Positions 19,822 to 27,564 of a DNA stretch of 64,000 nucleotides are shown piece by piece. Source of the stretch: Hydrocarboniclastica marina (GTDB taxonomy: Bacteria > Pseudomonadota > Gammaproteobacteria > Pseudomonadales > Oleiphilaceae); assembly GCF_004851605.1 (NCBI RefSeq), contig NZ_CP031093.1:2046001-2110000 (forward strand), read 5' to 3'. The position numbers were made by a program, and so were the translations under genes. The notes beneath the pieces are model-generated. The model was not told where the DNA came from. It worked only from the letters and a program-made list of their open reading frames with translations, and ran no database searches. The first letter of the stretch is position 1, and the number at the start of each line of letters is the position of its first letter.

Positions 19822-20039
19822 TTGCCGTACTACCTCATGCTGCCGAGCCACTGTCTGAAACGCCCAAACAGCCCACTTCCTAACAATGGTTAAGCTGATA
19901 GTAGATCGCTTATGCAGCACCGCAAGCTTCTGTACAGAGAAATATAATTCCTCGTAAAACGCAGCATTCGGTTACATATCATTGCCGAATTTTGCTTTGT
20001 TTTTGATGAATGTCAGGGGTTTTTGACGGTGGGGAGTAT

Positions 20040-20058
20040 GATGAGAGCCATTCTCATT
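20040..20058. promoter_or_regulatory. Fur-box-like inverted repeat upstream of the chemosensory operon
   Basis: GATGAGAGCCATTCTCATT contains a perfect ATGAGA/TCTCAT inverted repeat with a 5-nt spacer. It matches the common Fur-site variant AATGAGAATnATTCTCATT at 16 of 19 positions by my alignment. It lies about 220 nt before the first gene of the che operon, on the side its promoter must be on, and 100 nt after the end of the CopD-like gene. Iron control of the chemosensory operon is an inference. Confidence 0.5.
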
Positions 20059-20157
20059 CGAAGCTAAGTTGCAGAAAGTAATTAGGTTAATGATCATATG
20101 AGGAACAGCATCCCCATCATCAGAGCGGACGACCGTCCGGCTCGGGTGTGAGCCAGT

Positions 20158-20592
20158 TCAGCCGAAGTAATACATACTCTTCGCAAGGAAAACGATCACG
20201 ATCACGTGGCTGAATACACTGTAGTGGATGAACCGTGAACGGGAGCTGGTCATGGTGCGACGGACCATCCAGGTCATGGCTGTAAGGAAGTGCGCCAGTA
20301 CACTGAAGGCCAGTAGAATCTTGAGCCCCAGCTGCAGGGCGAAGCCGCTGGACCACGAATTGGTTAATGTAGGTCCATGATAATAGGCCATGACCAGTCC
20401 AGACCCAAACAAAAGCAGAATCACAAACGGCATGATCTGGCGGGCACGCTGACCAACCGCCGACTCTACTTCGCGCAGTGCGTCCCGGGACACTCTGTGG
20501 CGAATCGTTTCGAGAATCAGCACTTCAAAGAACACCGTGCCGACGAAGAGTATGGCCATAAACAGATGAACAATATGAGCGGATGCGTACAT
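20158..20592 (-). CDS. CopD-like four-helix integral membrane protein
   Basis: A 144-residue protein with four membrane segments (about 5-27, 50-70, 83-105 and 122-142) separated by short basic loops. His residues sit near membrane edges (AHIVHLF, HYSVFSHVIV), as in the CopD/cytochrome-b-like family of small membrane proteins. The function is not known; roles in copper handling or haem/electron transfer have been proposed for the family. A Fur-box-like element lies about 50 nt upstream of the ATG, so iron regulation is likely. It stands alone on the minus strand. Confidence 0.65.
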   Translation of the reverse strand: MYASAHIVHLFMAILFVGTVFFEVLILETIRHRVSRDALREVESAVGQRARQIMPFVILLLFGSGLVMAYYHGPTLTNSWSSGFALQLGLKILLAFSVLAHFLTAMTWMVRRTMTSSRSRFIHYSVFSHVIVIVFLAKSMYYFG

Positions 20593-20639
20593 GAAGCTGT
20601 CTCCTTGTCGCCCTCAGGCTAATGCGAGCTCTTTCTGAT

Positions 20640-20658
20640 CCAAATGATAATCATCAAT
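20640..20658. promoter_or_regulatory. Fur box candidate in the promoter of the CopD-like gene
   Basis: The core AATGATAATCATC (20643-20655) matches 12 of 13 central positions of the classic Fur consensus GATAATGATAATCATTATC and includes the palindrome ATGATAATCAT. It lies 48-66 nt upstream of the ATG at 20592, a normal place for an operator over the promoter. It also lies 210 nt before the PEP-CTERM gene on the other strand. Confidence 0.6.
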
Positions 20659-20867
20659 AGGACAGCTCATTACAGCCCAGTTGTGCGCTTCCCGGTGTCA
20701 GCAAATGCCGCTCACCGTGCGCACTAACGTCGATAGTTTTTACACCTTTACTCAGTTGATCTTCGGGCAGGCCTGTAAAGACGCGGTGTGGTTCGCTTTT
20801 TGCCTGCGGTTTGTTGCGATCGCTAATCGAACAGCCGCTTATTCACGAGATACGAAAGGGACGTCCC

Positions 20868-21398
20868 ATGAAGAAGTTTGTACTGTTGGCATTGATGACC
20901 TGGTTCAGCGCATCCACCCACGCTGCGATCATTACGTACGCCTACCTGGACAGGATTGAAAACCCCAGTTCCAGCCATGAGGCGATTGGGATCTTTAAAG
21001 TCGACTCTGCCCGACGCGGGCTGATCTCAGCGCAGTTTGAGAGCGAACCGGCGACCTTCGAATGGGAAGGTTTTTCGCCGCTCATGTATGACCAGCCTGT
21101 CGCCGGCGCGGACGGACTTTATGAGAATGGCTTCGAGCCGTTCGGAGTTGATGCACTGAGCTGTTTTCTCTACCTCGATCTATTCAGTCTCGCCGCCGGG
21201 GAGGATATTTTTCACAATCTCGACAAGACTTATCCGAATGAGGGTGCCTATATCGAGAACCTGGGCTCCGGGGAAGCGTTTTATCTGATGGGCAGACTGA
21301 CCAAGGTCAGCACGGTTGAAGTTCCCGAGCCCTCCAGTCTTGCGCTGTTGGGCCTGGGGGTCCTTGGGGTTGTGTTGGCGCGTCGACGCCAGGCCTAG
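20868..21398 (+). CDS. PEP-CTERM sorting-domain protein
   Basis: A 176-residue secreted protein. It starts MKKFVLLALMTWFSASTHA, a signal peptide with a likely cleavage after AHA-type residues, and ends VPEPSSLALLGLGVLGVVLARRRQA: the PEP-CTERM triad of V-P-E-P, a hydrophobic helix and an arginine cluster. Such proteins are recognised and cut by an exosortase (EpsH/XrtA) and are often tied to exopolysaccharide or biofilm matrix. The middle part is not recognised. The ATG at 20868 follows GAAAGGG by 7 nt. No exosortase gene is in this window, so it must be elsewhere if the signal is used. Confidence 0.85.
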   Translation: MKKFVLLALMTWFSASTHAAIITYAYLDRIENPSSSHEAIGIFKVDSARRGLISAQFESEPATFEWEGFSPLMYDQPVAGADGLYENGFEPFGVDALSCFLYLDLFSLAAGEDIFHNLDKTYPNEGAYIENLGSGEAFYLMGRLTKVSTVEVPEPSSLALLGLGVLGVVLARRRQA

Positions 21399-21448
21399 CG
21401 GAAGCCTTTCGGGGCTTGCGCCCGCTTGCCTGAACCGGACAGAACCGG

Positions 21449-22420
21449 CTATTTGTAGCGTTCTGTCCGCACCTCGAATCCGCGACCCCGCCAGGTTCGT
21501 TCAATATCGTCGACCATATCCGGGTTGCCACAGGCATAAAGGCAGGTGTCCCGGGACGTCCAACCCCTCTCACCCAGTAGCGCCTCAACGTGTGTGCCGA
21601 CGCGACCCTGCGCGCCCTTCCATTCGCTGTTCTCAATGACATCCGGCCGGCTGACAGCCGGAACGTACGTCAATAACTGAGGTTGCGCTGCTGCGATCGA
21701 GGCCAGCTCGCTGCCGTAGCCCAGCTCCGAGGCAAAGCTTGCCCCGTGCAGCAGCACAAAGCGCTGTTGAGCCTCGCCTTTGTGAACCGCCTCCCGAACC
21801 ATACTCACGAATGGGTTTACGCCAGTGACAGTCGCGATCAGCATGTGGTTGTGCGCGTTGGCGTTGAGAGTAAGGCCAGCTTTTGGTGAGTGCAGAGCCA
21901 CAACGTCCCCCTGGGCTACACTCTGCCAGCGTGACGACATGCTCCCATTGGGTATCAGCTCTATGAAGAGCTCAAGAAAGGGCTCATGGGGGGCGGATAC
22001 CAGCGAATAGCGGCGGCTGATGCCGCCTAGATCAATCTTGACCGAAGCGCCCGGTGTGAAGCTGAAACCCGCCGGGCGGGACAGCTTGAATATCAGGAGA
22101 TCCGGTGCCAGCTCGCGTCGCTCAAGCACCTGGGCCTGTCCGGGATCGCTGGTACTGGCCTGATCTGCACTAGCCGATTCGCGTTTTGGCGGATCGTCAG
22201 CACCTGGAGAAGCGCCTGCGCTTTGTTGCGAGGGCTGCCCCCCGCACAGCCAGCTGTTCAGGCGTTCGCCCTGCAGTGAGCGGCGGCGCCAGACATCGCC
22301 CAGCACTTTTTCGAGGCTCTCGCTGGCGCCCTGCCCGAGGCGTTGTTCCAGACTGTTCTGGACGCTGTACACCACCTCGAGCGACTGCCTGGCCCGGCGC
22401 TGGTCCGCGCCCCGGTTCAC
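21449..22420 (-). CDS. Ferredoxin-NADP+ reductase-type FAD/NAD(P) oxidoreductase in the encapsulin operon
   Basis: A 323-residue protein. The N-terminal ~95 residues are a polar, poorly conserved-looking extension rich in Gln, Arg and Ser. Then comes an FNR module: GASVKIDLGGISRRYSLVSAP carries the R-x-Y-S FAD-binding motif, TVTGVNPFVSMV is the NAD(P)-binding glycine loop region, and LYACGNPDMVDDIE is the conserved C-terminal C-G-x-P motif. It overlaps the encapsulin gene by 4 nt (ATGA), so it is co-translated with shell and ferritin. A plausible job is supplying electrons to reduce stored Fe(III) for release, but this is inference. No cargo-targeting tail is seen on it. Confidence 0.82.
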   Translation of the reverse strand: MNRGADQRRARQSLEVVYSVQNSLEQRLGQGASESLEKVLGDVWRRRSLQGERLNSWLCGGQPSQQSAGASPGADDPPKRESASADQASTSDPGQAQVLERRELAPDLLIFKLSRPAGFSFTPGASVKIDLGGISRRYSLVSAPHEPFLELFIELIPNGSMSSRWQSVAQGDVVALHSPKAGLTLNANAHNHMLIATVTGVNPFVSMVREAVHKGEAQQRFVLLHGASFASELGYGSELASIAAAQPQLLTYVPAVSRPDVIENSEWKGAQGRVGTHVEALLGERGWTSRDTCLYACGNPDMVDDIERTWRGRGFEVRTERYK

Positions 22421-23229
22421 GGTGCGGTTTTAGGCGAGAGGGTACAAATAGCGCCTGGCTCCTCGACCCGCATGACCAGGCTCTCACTGATAAACATCTG
22501 GTGGTGGATGCCATCGTTGCTCGAATAACCGGTCATCATATCCTGCCCGACGATGATGCGGCCCACGTGGGCGTCCACCAGCACAGCGCCTTCAATGGAC
22601 GCCTTGAACACGCCCAGTTCACAGAGGCGCTTGAGGTGCTCCAGCTGGAGCATGTCTGTGCCTTCGTAACGGCGGAACAGCAGGTTGTACCAGCTTGGCG
22701 AAAGCACAAGCGCATAAGGCCCGTGAAAGCCGTTCTCATCGAGACGCGTCACCGCGCCCAACACGTCGCTCAGGGCCTGCTCGATCTGGCCCCAGTCGTC
22801 GCATCCAACCTGCACCCGACCATTGGCGGTCAGTAGCCCTTCCAGCCCGAAATCCGGCTGGCCGTAATAGATAAACTCCTCTTCCCTGCGTGCCACGGCT
22901 TCTGCCGCATCTTCCACAGCGCGCAGGTCCAGCGGCAGGCCCATGCCAACGTGACCTTCAATCCGGCGCACACTCAGGCCAAAGCTTTTGCGCAGCATCG
23001 GCAACGCAACCGCTTTGCTCAGCACCGCGCCGGCTTCATCAGGAGCAGGCTGTCGGCAGTAGCCTTCCTCGCCGACTTCTACGGAGGTCAGGCCTACGCC
23101 GTAGGGGCCATCCACATCAAGAAAACGGCGGCCGGTCAGAATGTCCGTGGCAGCCTCAACAGCCGCCTCATCAATCTTGTTCCAGATGTCGTCGGAGAAG
23201 TTCGCATTCTTTCGGTTCAGATAACTCAT
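22417..23229 (-). CDS. Encapsulin nanocompartment shell protein (family 1)
   Basis: A 270-residue protein of normal encapsulin length with the linocin/encapsulin pattern: N-terminal helix with DDIWNKIDEAAVEAATDILTGRRFLDVDGPYG, then the E-loop and P-domain region EEFIYYGQPDFGLEGLL, and a C-terminal A-domain ending with MFISESLVMRVEEPGAICTL. The HK97-type fold assembles into an icosahedral protein shell in the cytoplasm. Lying 4 nt after the encapsulated ferritin gene, it is almost certainly loaded with that protein through its targeting tail. The likely function is iron storage or protection from iron-driven oxidative stress. Confidence 0.93.
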   Translation of the reverse strand: MSYLNRKNANFSDDIWNKIDEAAVEAATDILTGRRFLDVDGPYGVGLTSVEVGEEGYCRQPAPDEAGAVLSKAVALPMLRKSFGLSVRRIEGHVGMGLPLDLRAVEDAAEAVARREEEFIYYGQPDFGLEGLLTANGRVQVGCDDWGQIEQALSDVLGAVTRLDENGFHGPYALVLSPSWYNLLFRRYEGTDMLQLEHLKRLCELGVFKASIEGAVLVDAHVGRIIVGQDMMTGYSSNDGIHHQMFISESLVMRVEEPGAICTLSPKTAP

Positions 23230-23233
23230 GGCT

Positions 23234-23626
23234 TTACTTCCCCTTCAGGTCGCCAATGGTGAATTGAAGCGGCTGACTTTCGCTAACCTTGCCGCCACCC
23301 GGCCTGACAGATTCCTGAGCTTCTTCGCTCTCCTCCACCTCGAGGATCGGGTCATCGGTGAACAGGTAGAGTTTCAGCTGCTCGGCAAAGTCCTCGCTGT
23401 TGCGGCGAAGCCATTCCAACACCATGCAGGCGTGCTCGACCTCTTCGCGCATGTTATGCAGTAGCAGGCCTTTTAACTCCTGATCGTCGGTTGCGTCAGC
23501 CCGCTGGCGATACCAATCCACCGCCTCAAGCTCTTCCTGAAGGGACACAAGGGCCCGATGCATATCCTTTGTTTTTGGGGACAACTGTTCCACGGGTTCG
23601 TGGTAACTCTCGCTCGCGCCAGCCAT
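23234..23626 (-). CDS. Encapsulated ferritin-like protein (EncFtn) with cargo-loading peptide
   Basis: A 130-residue protein with two long helices typical of EncFtn. The iron-oxidising site residues Glu32, Trp38, Glu62 and His65 sit at the same numbers I recall for Rhodospirillum rubrum EncFtn (EELEAVDWY and NMREEVEHA). After an acidic, flexible linker the protein ends LQFTIGDLKGK, a typical encapsulin targeting peptide (the LxIGxLKG type). It should form ring-like dimeric ferroxidase sites inside the shell and oxidise Fe(II) for storage. It is the first gene of the three-gene operon, and GGAG lies upstream of the ATG at 23626. Confidence 0.93.
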   Translation of the reverse strand: MAGASESYHEPVEQLSPKTKDMHRALVSLQEELEAVDWYRQRADATDDQELKGLLLHNMREEVEHACMVLEWLRRNSEDFAEQLKLYLFTDDPILEVEESEEAQESVRPGGGKVSESQPLQFTIGDLKGK

Positions 23627-23667
23627 GGCTCTCTCCGTTCGGGTCAGACTGAATGTCAGGTTAAAAA

Positions 23668-23718
23668 AGATGTGCTTGGGTCAAACATGTACTTGAGTGA
23701 AACATGTACGTGAGTCAA
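23668..23718. repeat. Three 17-nt tandem direct repeats upstream of the encapsulin operon
   Basis: Units at 23668-23684, 23685-23701 and 23702-23718. The second (ACATGTACTTGAGTGAA) and third (ACATGTACGTGAGTCAA) differ at two positions; the first is more diverged (13 of 17 matches to the second). Two units contain the palindrome ACATGT. The array ends 42 nt before the ATG of the EncFtn gene. A 17-nt period places the units on nearly opposite helix faces at 1.6 turns, so it is a candidate regulator-binding array or a promoter duplication (each unit end reads TTGAC-like on the minus strand). Confidence 0.7.
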
Positions 23719-23923
23719 AAGCGCAATCGGCTCTAAGAAAGTAACACCGATGATTTCCAATCTTCAATGAAGCATCCGTCATTGAGACCAGCCCCCGCCC
23801 GCCTCAGCGCCACCAGATAGCAATATCAGCGCCATCAGATAGCAATAAAAGCGTCACACATCTTCGCGATACTCGTCGGCAGGGACCGACCCTCCCGAGC
23901 AACTCATCAACGGAGCCCGGGTA

Positions 23924-25048
23924 ATGGCTTCACGTGGAGACATGATGCGCTACTACTATATAGACTTCCTGCGGGGCGCCCTGATGACGGTCGGCGTGGT
24001 TTACCATGCAGCCCTGGTAGTGAGGGCTGAGAACCCCTGGGCCATCAAGACCCTTGAACAGAGTGAAGTCTACAATGCCGTTGCGTTCGCCTTGCACTCG
24101 TTCCGGATGCACGCCTTTTTCCTGCTTTCCGGCTTCTTCGCTGCCATGCTTATCAACCGCATGGGCACCCCTGCTTACCTGGGCAAGCGCCTCAACCGTA
24201 TTGCAGTGCCTTTGCTCGTGGCCGCGCTAACCCTGCAACTGCCGGCAATGATCCATCGAGACTGGGACACAGCGTTCTGGTTGGGCGGCGCCTGGGTCGG
24301 GCATTTGTGGTTTCTGGGCAACCTGCTGGCCTACATGGCCGCGCTCGCGGTCAGTTTCCCGCTCTTTCGCCGGCTGTGTATCACTCTGCCCTACTGGTTG
24401 TTTGCCGCTGCCGTCGCTGGGCTATACATGGCCGCCTCGGTGCTGGCGTGGAAAATTCCCACTTCGCCCTGGGGGAGCTTCTGGATTCTGGTGGACTTTG
24501 ACCAGCTGCTTCCCTATGCGGCTTTCTTCGCTGCTGGCGCTTACCTCTTTCTGAAGCCGACTGTGCTCGAGGCTCTGCATGACTGGCGCTCGAACCTCGG
24601 TTTGCTGGCGCTCGGCGCGTTGATTATCGGAGGCCTGTGGGAAAGCAACAGCGGCTACCGCTATTTCGGCTATGGACTGTGGGCCCTTTCGGTCACCGGC
24701 CTGCTGATGGGCATCGCGCGCAGACTCATCAGCGAGGATACCTGGTGGGTAAGATTCCTCGGCGAATCCAGCTATACCGTTTACCTCTTTCATATGCCGC
24801 TGTTGATTCTGGGTGGCGGTTTTTTCCTTACGCTCAACCCTCACGTTTTCTTTGTCGGTGCGGTGGTTGTCGTAACGACTGTCTGTTGGGCCTTGCACCG
24901 GTGGGTAATCAGCCAATCTGCAACATTGGCCTATCTATACAACGGCAAGCCGCTACCCGCAGGCTGGGGCTGGAAGCTGGGCCTGGGATCGAAGTTGCCT
25001 GAAGCGCCCGAAGCTGCACAGGCCACCAAACTGTCCCGGGCACAGTAG
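23924..25048 (+). CDS. Acyltransferase 3 family integral membrane protein
   Basis: A 374-residue protein with about ten membrane segments. It begins YYYIDFLRGALMTVGVVYHA, the acyltransferase-3 signature (R/K-x-x-D/N-x-x-R-G and the membrane His), and has the LGESSYTVYLFHMPLL block near residue 285 that marks the OpgC/NodX/OafA group. These proteins add acetyl or succinyl groups to glucans, lipopolysaccharide or other envelope sugars. The substrate is unknown. The ATG at 23924 has GGAG upstream; ATG codons at 23942 and 23945 with GGAGAC before them are alternatives. It stands alone. Confidence 0.82.
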   Translation: MASRGDMMRYYYIDFLRGALMTVGVVYHAALVVRAENPWAIKTLEQSEVYNAVAFALHSFRMHAFFLLSGFFAAMLINRMGTPAYLGKRLNRIAVPLLVAALTLQLPAMIHRDWDTAFWLGGAWVGHLWFLGNLLAYMAALAVSFPLFRRLCITLPYWLFAAAVAGLYMAASVLAWKIPTSPWGSFWILVDFDQLLPYAAFFAAGAYLFLKPTVLEALHDWRSNLGLLALGALIIGGLWESNSGYRYFGYGLWALSVTGLLMGIARRLISEDTWWVRFLGESSYTVYLFHMPLLILGGGFFLTLNPHVFFVGAVVVVTTVCWALHRWVISQSATLAYLYNGKPLPAGWGWKLGLGSKLPEAPEAAQATKLSRAQ

Positions 25049-25064
25049 TTTCCCGTGCGGGACA

Positions 25065-26438
25065 CTAGCCCGGCCCAGCGGGAACATCAGGGGCCACGGC
25101 GCTGAGGCTCTCCCATTGCGCCGCGATGTTCAGCATCTTCAGATCGCTGTACCCGGGGCCGATAAAACTCAGGCCGAACGGCAGACCGTCTGCCCGAAAG
25201 TAACCCGGTACGGAAACAACCGCCAGGTCCAGCAAGTTACCAAAATTGGTATAGTAGGCCATATTGCGGTTCAGGTTGAGCGGGTCGGCTTTTACTTCAT
25301 CACAGCGGTACACGGTGCCGGCGGTCGGCGTCAGCAGGCAGTCGTACTGTGACAGAAGCCGATGAGCCTGCCCTTTAAGACTGTTCAGGCGGGCCAGGTC
25401 TTGCCAGATCCGGTGCGGTGTTACTGACTCTCCAGCAAGAACGCTTTGAGCGACTACGTGGTTGACGCTGTCCCTGTTACGTTTGATGAAGTCGCCCACC
25501 GAGTCGAATCGTTCACCAATAAAAGCGCCTTCAAACAGCATGGCGCCGGCTTCGGTGAATGCCCCAATGTCGACGGTTTCGATACTAGCCCCCAACCGCC
25601 TCAGCACTGCCAGCGCTTTCCTGTAGCTCTCCTCAGCCAGATGGTCGTCGAAGAATTTGAGGCCCTTAGCGTCAGGTACGGCGATTCTCAGGCGACTCAG
25701 CTCCGGAACAGCATCGGCCGCCGGTCGCAGTGTGTCGCCCTGCTCCGGAATCAATTGCCGAAAGACTGCATCGGCTTCACGGGCCGTACGCGCAAATATC
25801 GGTATGCAGTCGATGCTTCGGTTTGCATACAGCATGCCCTCGTTGCTCAGCACATGGGGCGTTGGCTTGAACCCAACAATATTACACAGCGCGGCCGGCA
25901 CCCGGCCGGAGCCGCCAGTGTCACTGCCCAGCGAGAAGCTCACGCAGCCCTTGGCGACGACAACGCCTGAGCCAGAACTGGACCCGCCGGGAATGTACTG
26001 GTCATTGAACGGGTTTACCGGGTGCGGATCGCTTCGTACGCCGACGACCCCTGTGGCAAACTGGTCCATGGTGTTCTTGCCGACCAGCAGCGCGCCCATG
26101 TCGAGCAGTTGCTGCACCACCGGAGAAGTCTGTGTTGAGATGGAGCGATAGGCCGGACAGCCGCCGGTTATCGGCAGGCCTTCGACGTGAATATTGTCTT
26201 TGACAGAAAAAGGGATGCCGTAAAAAGGCAAACGCCTGTCCTTGGCTTCGATGGCGGTAGCCTGGTCAAGCAGATCCTTGGAGGGCACACACCAGGTCCA
26301 TTCCGCGCTGGAACTGCGGGTCTCAATACGCTTCAGGACCTCTTCAGCCACCTGCCGGGGCGAAAAGTTGCCCGCCAGCAACCCTTCCCTCAAATAGAAA
26401 TAATCGAGACTGGCGACGGGACTATTATCAGCATTCAT
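25065..26438 (-). CDS. Amidase-signature hydrolase, allophanate-hydrolase (AtzF)-like
   Basis: A 457-residue amidase-signature enzyme: catalytic Lys in GIPFSVKDNIHVEG, the Gly/Ser loop PGGSSSGSGVVVA and the cis-Ser region SLGSDTGGSGRVPA. The N-terminal stretch and LPFYGIPFSVKDNI are closest to the amidase half of allophanate hydrolases (AtzF/DUR), but there is no C-terminal AtzF-type domain, so the true substrate may be another amide. It is the last gene of the GntR-led operon, 74 nt after the binding protein. The ATG at 26438 is preferred; the open extension to 26507 has no recognisable sequence. Confidence 0.8.
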   Translation of the reverse strand: MNADNSPVASLDYFYLREGLLAGNFSPRQVAEEVLKRIETRSSSAEWTWCVPSKDLLDQATAIEAKDRRLPFYGIPFSVKDNIHVEGLPITGGCPAYRSISTQTSPVVQQLLDMGALLVGKNTMDQFATGVVGVRSDPHPVNPFNDQYIPGGSSSGSGVVVAKGCVSFSLGSDTGGSGRVPAALCNIVGFKPTPHVLSNEGMLYANRSIDCIPIFARTAREADAVFRQLIPEQGDTLRPAADAVPELSRLRIAVPDAKGLKFFDDHLAEESYRKALAVLRRLGASIETVDIGAFTEAGAMLFEGAFIGERFDSVGDFIKRNRDSVNHVVAQSVLAGESVTPHRIWQDLARLNSLKGQAHRLLSQYDCLLTPTAGTVYRCDEVKADPLNLNRNMAYYTNFGNLLDLAVVSVPGYFRADGLPFGLSFIGPGYSDLKMLNIAAQWESLSAVAPDVPAGPG

Positions 26439-26512
26439 ACCTAACCGACCCCCAATTGCGTATCGTGATGACGAGCGAAGGCCGGCCTTGGCGACCGGCA
26501 TTATCAAACGCC

Positions 26513-27532
26513 CTATTGGGTTACGGCTTCGAGATACTGAGGCGCCAGGAAGTTCTCGAAGGTTTCACGCGATGGAACCTTCGGCAGCCGCTTCTGCGCG
26601 TGCAGGAACTCAGCCGTAGACATCAACGTGTCGACGAATTGCCCGCGCTTCGCAGTGTCACCGATGAACTGGGCAGTGAGCTGCTCGTCGCAAGGCACCA
26701 TGCCGGTACCTTTCATCATCCGCGTGGCATCGGCCAGCTCCAGCTGCAGCTCTTTGGCAATGATCTTGGCGGTATCCGCCGGGTTATTGATCCAGTAATC
26801 GATGCCCTCGCATTCGGCCGCAACAAACTTCTCGACGTAATCCGGGTATTTTTCCGCAAATTCGTCCATGACGACGCCCACATCCCAGGTGGGGTATCCG
26901 CGTTCGGCCATAAGGCCGGAGGTCATGAACAGATTGGCATCTTCATCCAGAACCTTTCCCAGCGCTGGCTCCCAGAACCAGGCTGCGTCGATATCGCCGC
27001 GGTACCAGGCCTGGACGATGTCATTGGGGCGAAGGTCGATGATCTTCATTGACGCCGGGTCAATGCCCTCGTCGTGCAATGCATTGAGAAGCAGATAATG
27101 CGTCGTCGAGCCAAAGGGCGCGGCAATGGTTTTGCCCTTGAGGTCTTCCAGGCGCTTGATGTCAGCTGATGTGCGAACGGCCATCGCTTCGACGAAGTCG
27201 AGCATGTTCAGCACCATGGTCCCTTTGATCGGGAGCCCGCGGGTGACGCCGATGGCGGTCGGCGGATTGCCGAGCCCGCCGAAGTCCACCTGGTCAGCAG
27301 CGATCGCGCGTAACATGTCGCCACCCCCGCCCACCTTGATGTATTCGATCTCGACGCCGGGCATGTGTTTCTGCATCAGCCCCAGCGATTTGGTAACCAA
27401 TTGGGCATTGACCAGATTGAGATAGCCGATAGTGACTTTCTCCGGCACTTCAGGTTCAGATTGGGCCTGGGCCTGCACGGCGCCCAGGCTGAGGGCAACA
27501 CTGGTGATAGTCGAAACAATGAGCTTTTTCAT
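26513..27532 (-). CDS. ABC transporter periplasmic substrate-binding protein (NMT1/TauA/SsuA type)
   Basis: A 339-residue protein with a signal peptide (MKKLIVSTITSVALSLGAVQAQAQ, cut near AQA). The mature part starts VTIGYLNLVNAQLVTKSLG and has DQVDFGGLGNPPTAIGV and LKGKTIAAPFGSTTHYLL, the layout of taurine/sulfonate/nitrate-type (NMT1-like) binding proteins. It should capture a small organic solute in the periplasm and pass it to the permease gene just upstream. The ATG at 27532 has GAGGA 8 nt upstream. The ligand cannot be read off; neighbours suggest an amide or N-acyl compound. Confidence 0.88.
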   Translation of the reverse strand: MKKLIVSTITSVALSLGAVQAQAQSEPEVPEKVTIGYLNLVNAQLVTKSLGLMQKHMPGVEIEYIKVGGGGDMLRAIAADQVDFGGLGNPPTAIGVTRGLPIKGTMVLNMLDFVEAMAVRTSADIKRLEDLKGKTIAAPFGSTTHYLLLNALHDEGIDPASMKIIDLRPNDIVQAWYRGDIDAAWFWEPALGKVLDEDANLFMTSGLMAERGYPTWDVGVVMDEFAEKYPDYVEKFVAAECEGIDYWINNPADTAKIIAKELQLELADATRMMKGTGMVPCDEQLTAQFIGDTAKRGQFVDTLMSTAEFLHAQKRLPKVPSRETFENFLAPQYLEAVTQ

Positions 27533-27564
27533 GCGGGTACTCCTCGGGAGGTTTAGGGTTCTCA

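Noticed and set aside
22186-22836. Long plus-strand open frame of 216 codons
   Set aside because: It is antisense to the reductase and encapsulin genes, which have clear families; GC-rich DNA gives many such shadow frames.
25065-26438. Naming the amidase allophanate hydrolase (atzF)
   Set aside because: No urea carboxylase gene nearby and no C-terminal AtzF domain; only the amidase half is similar.
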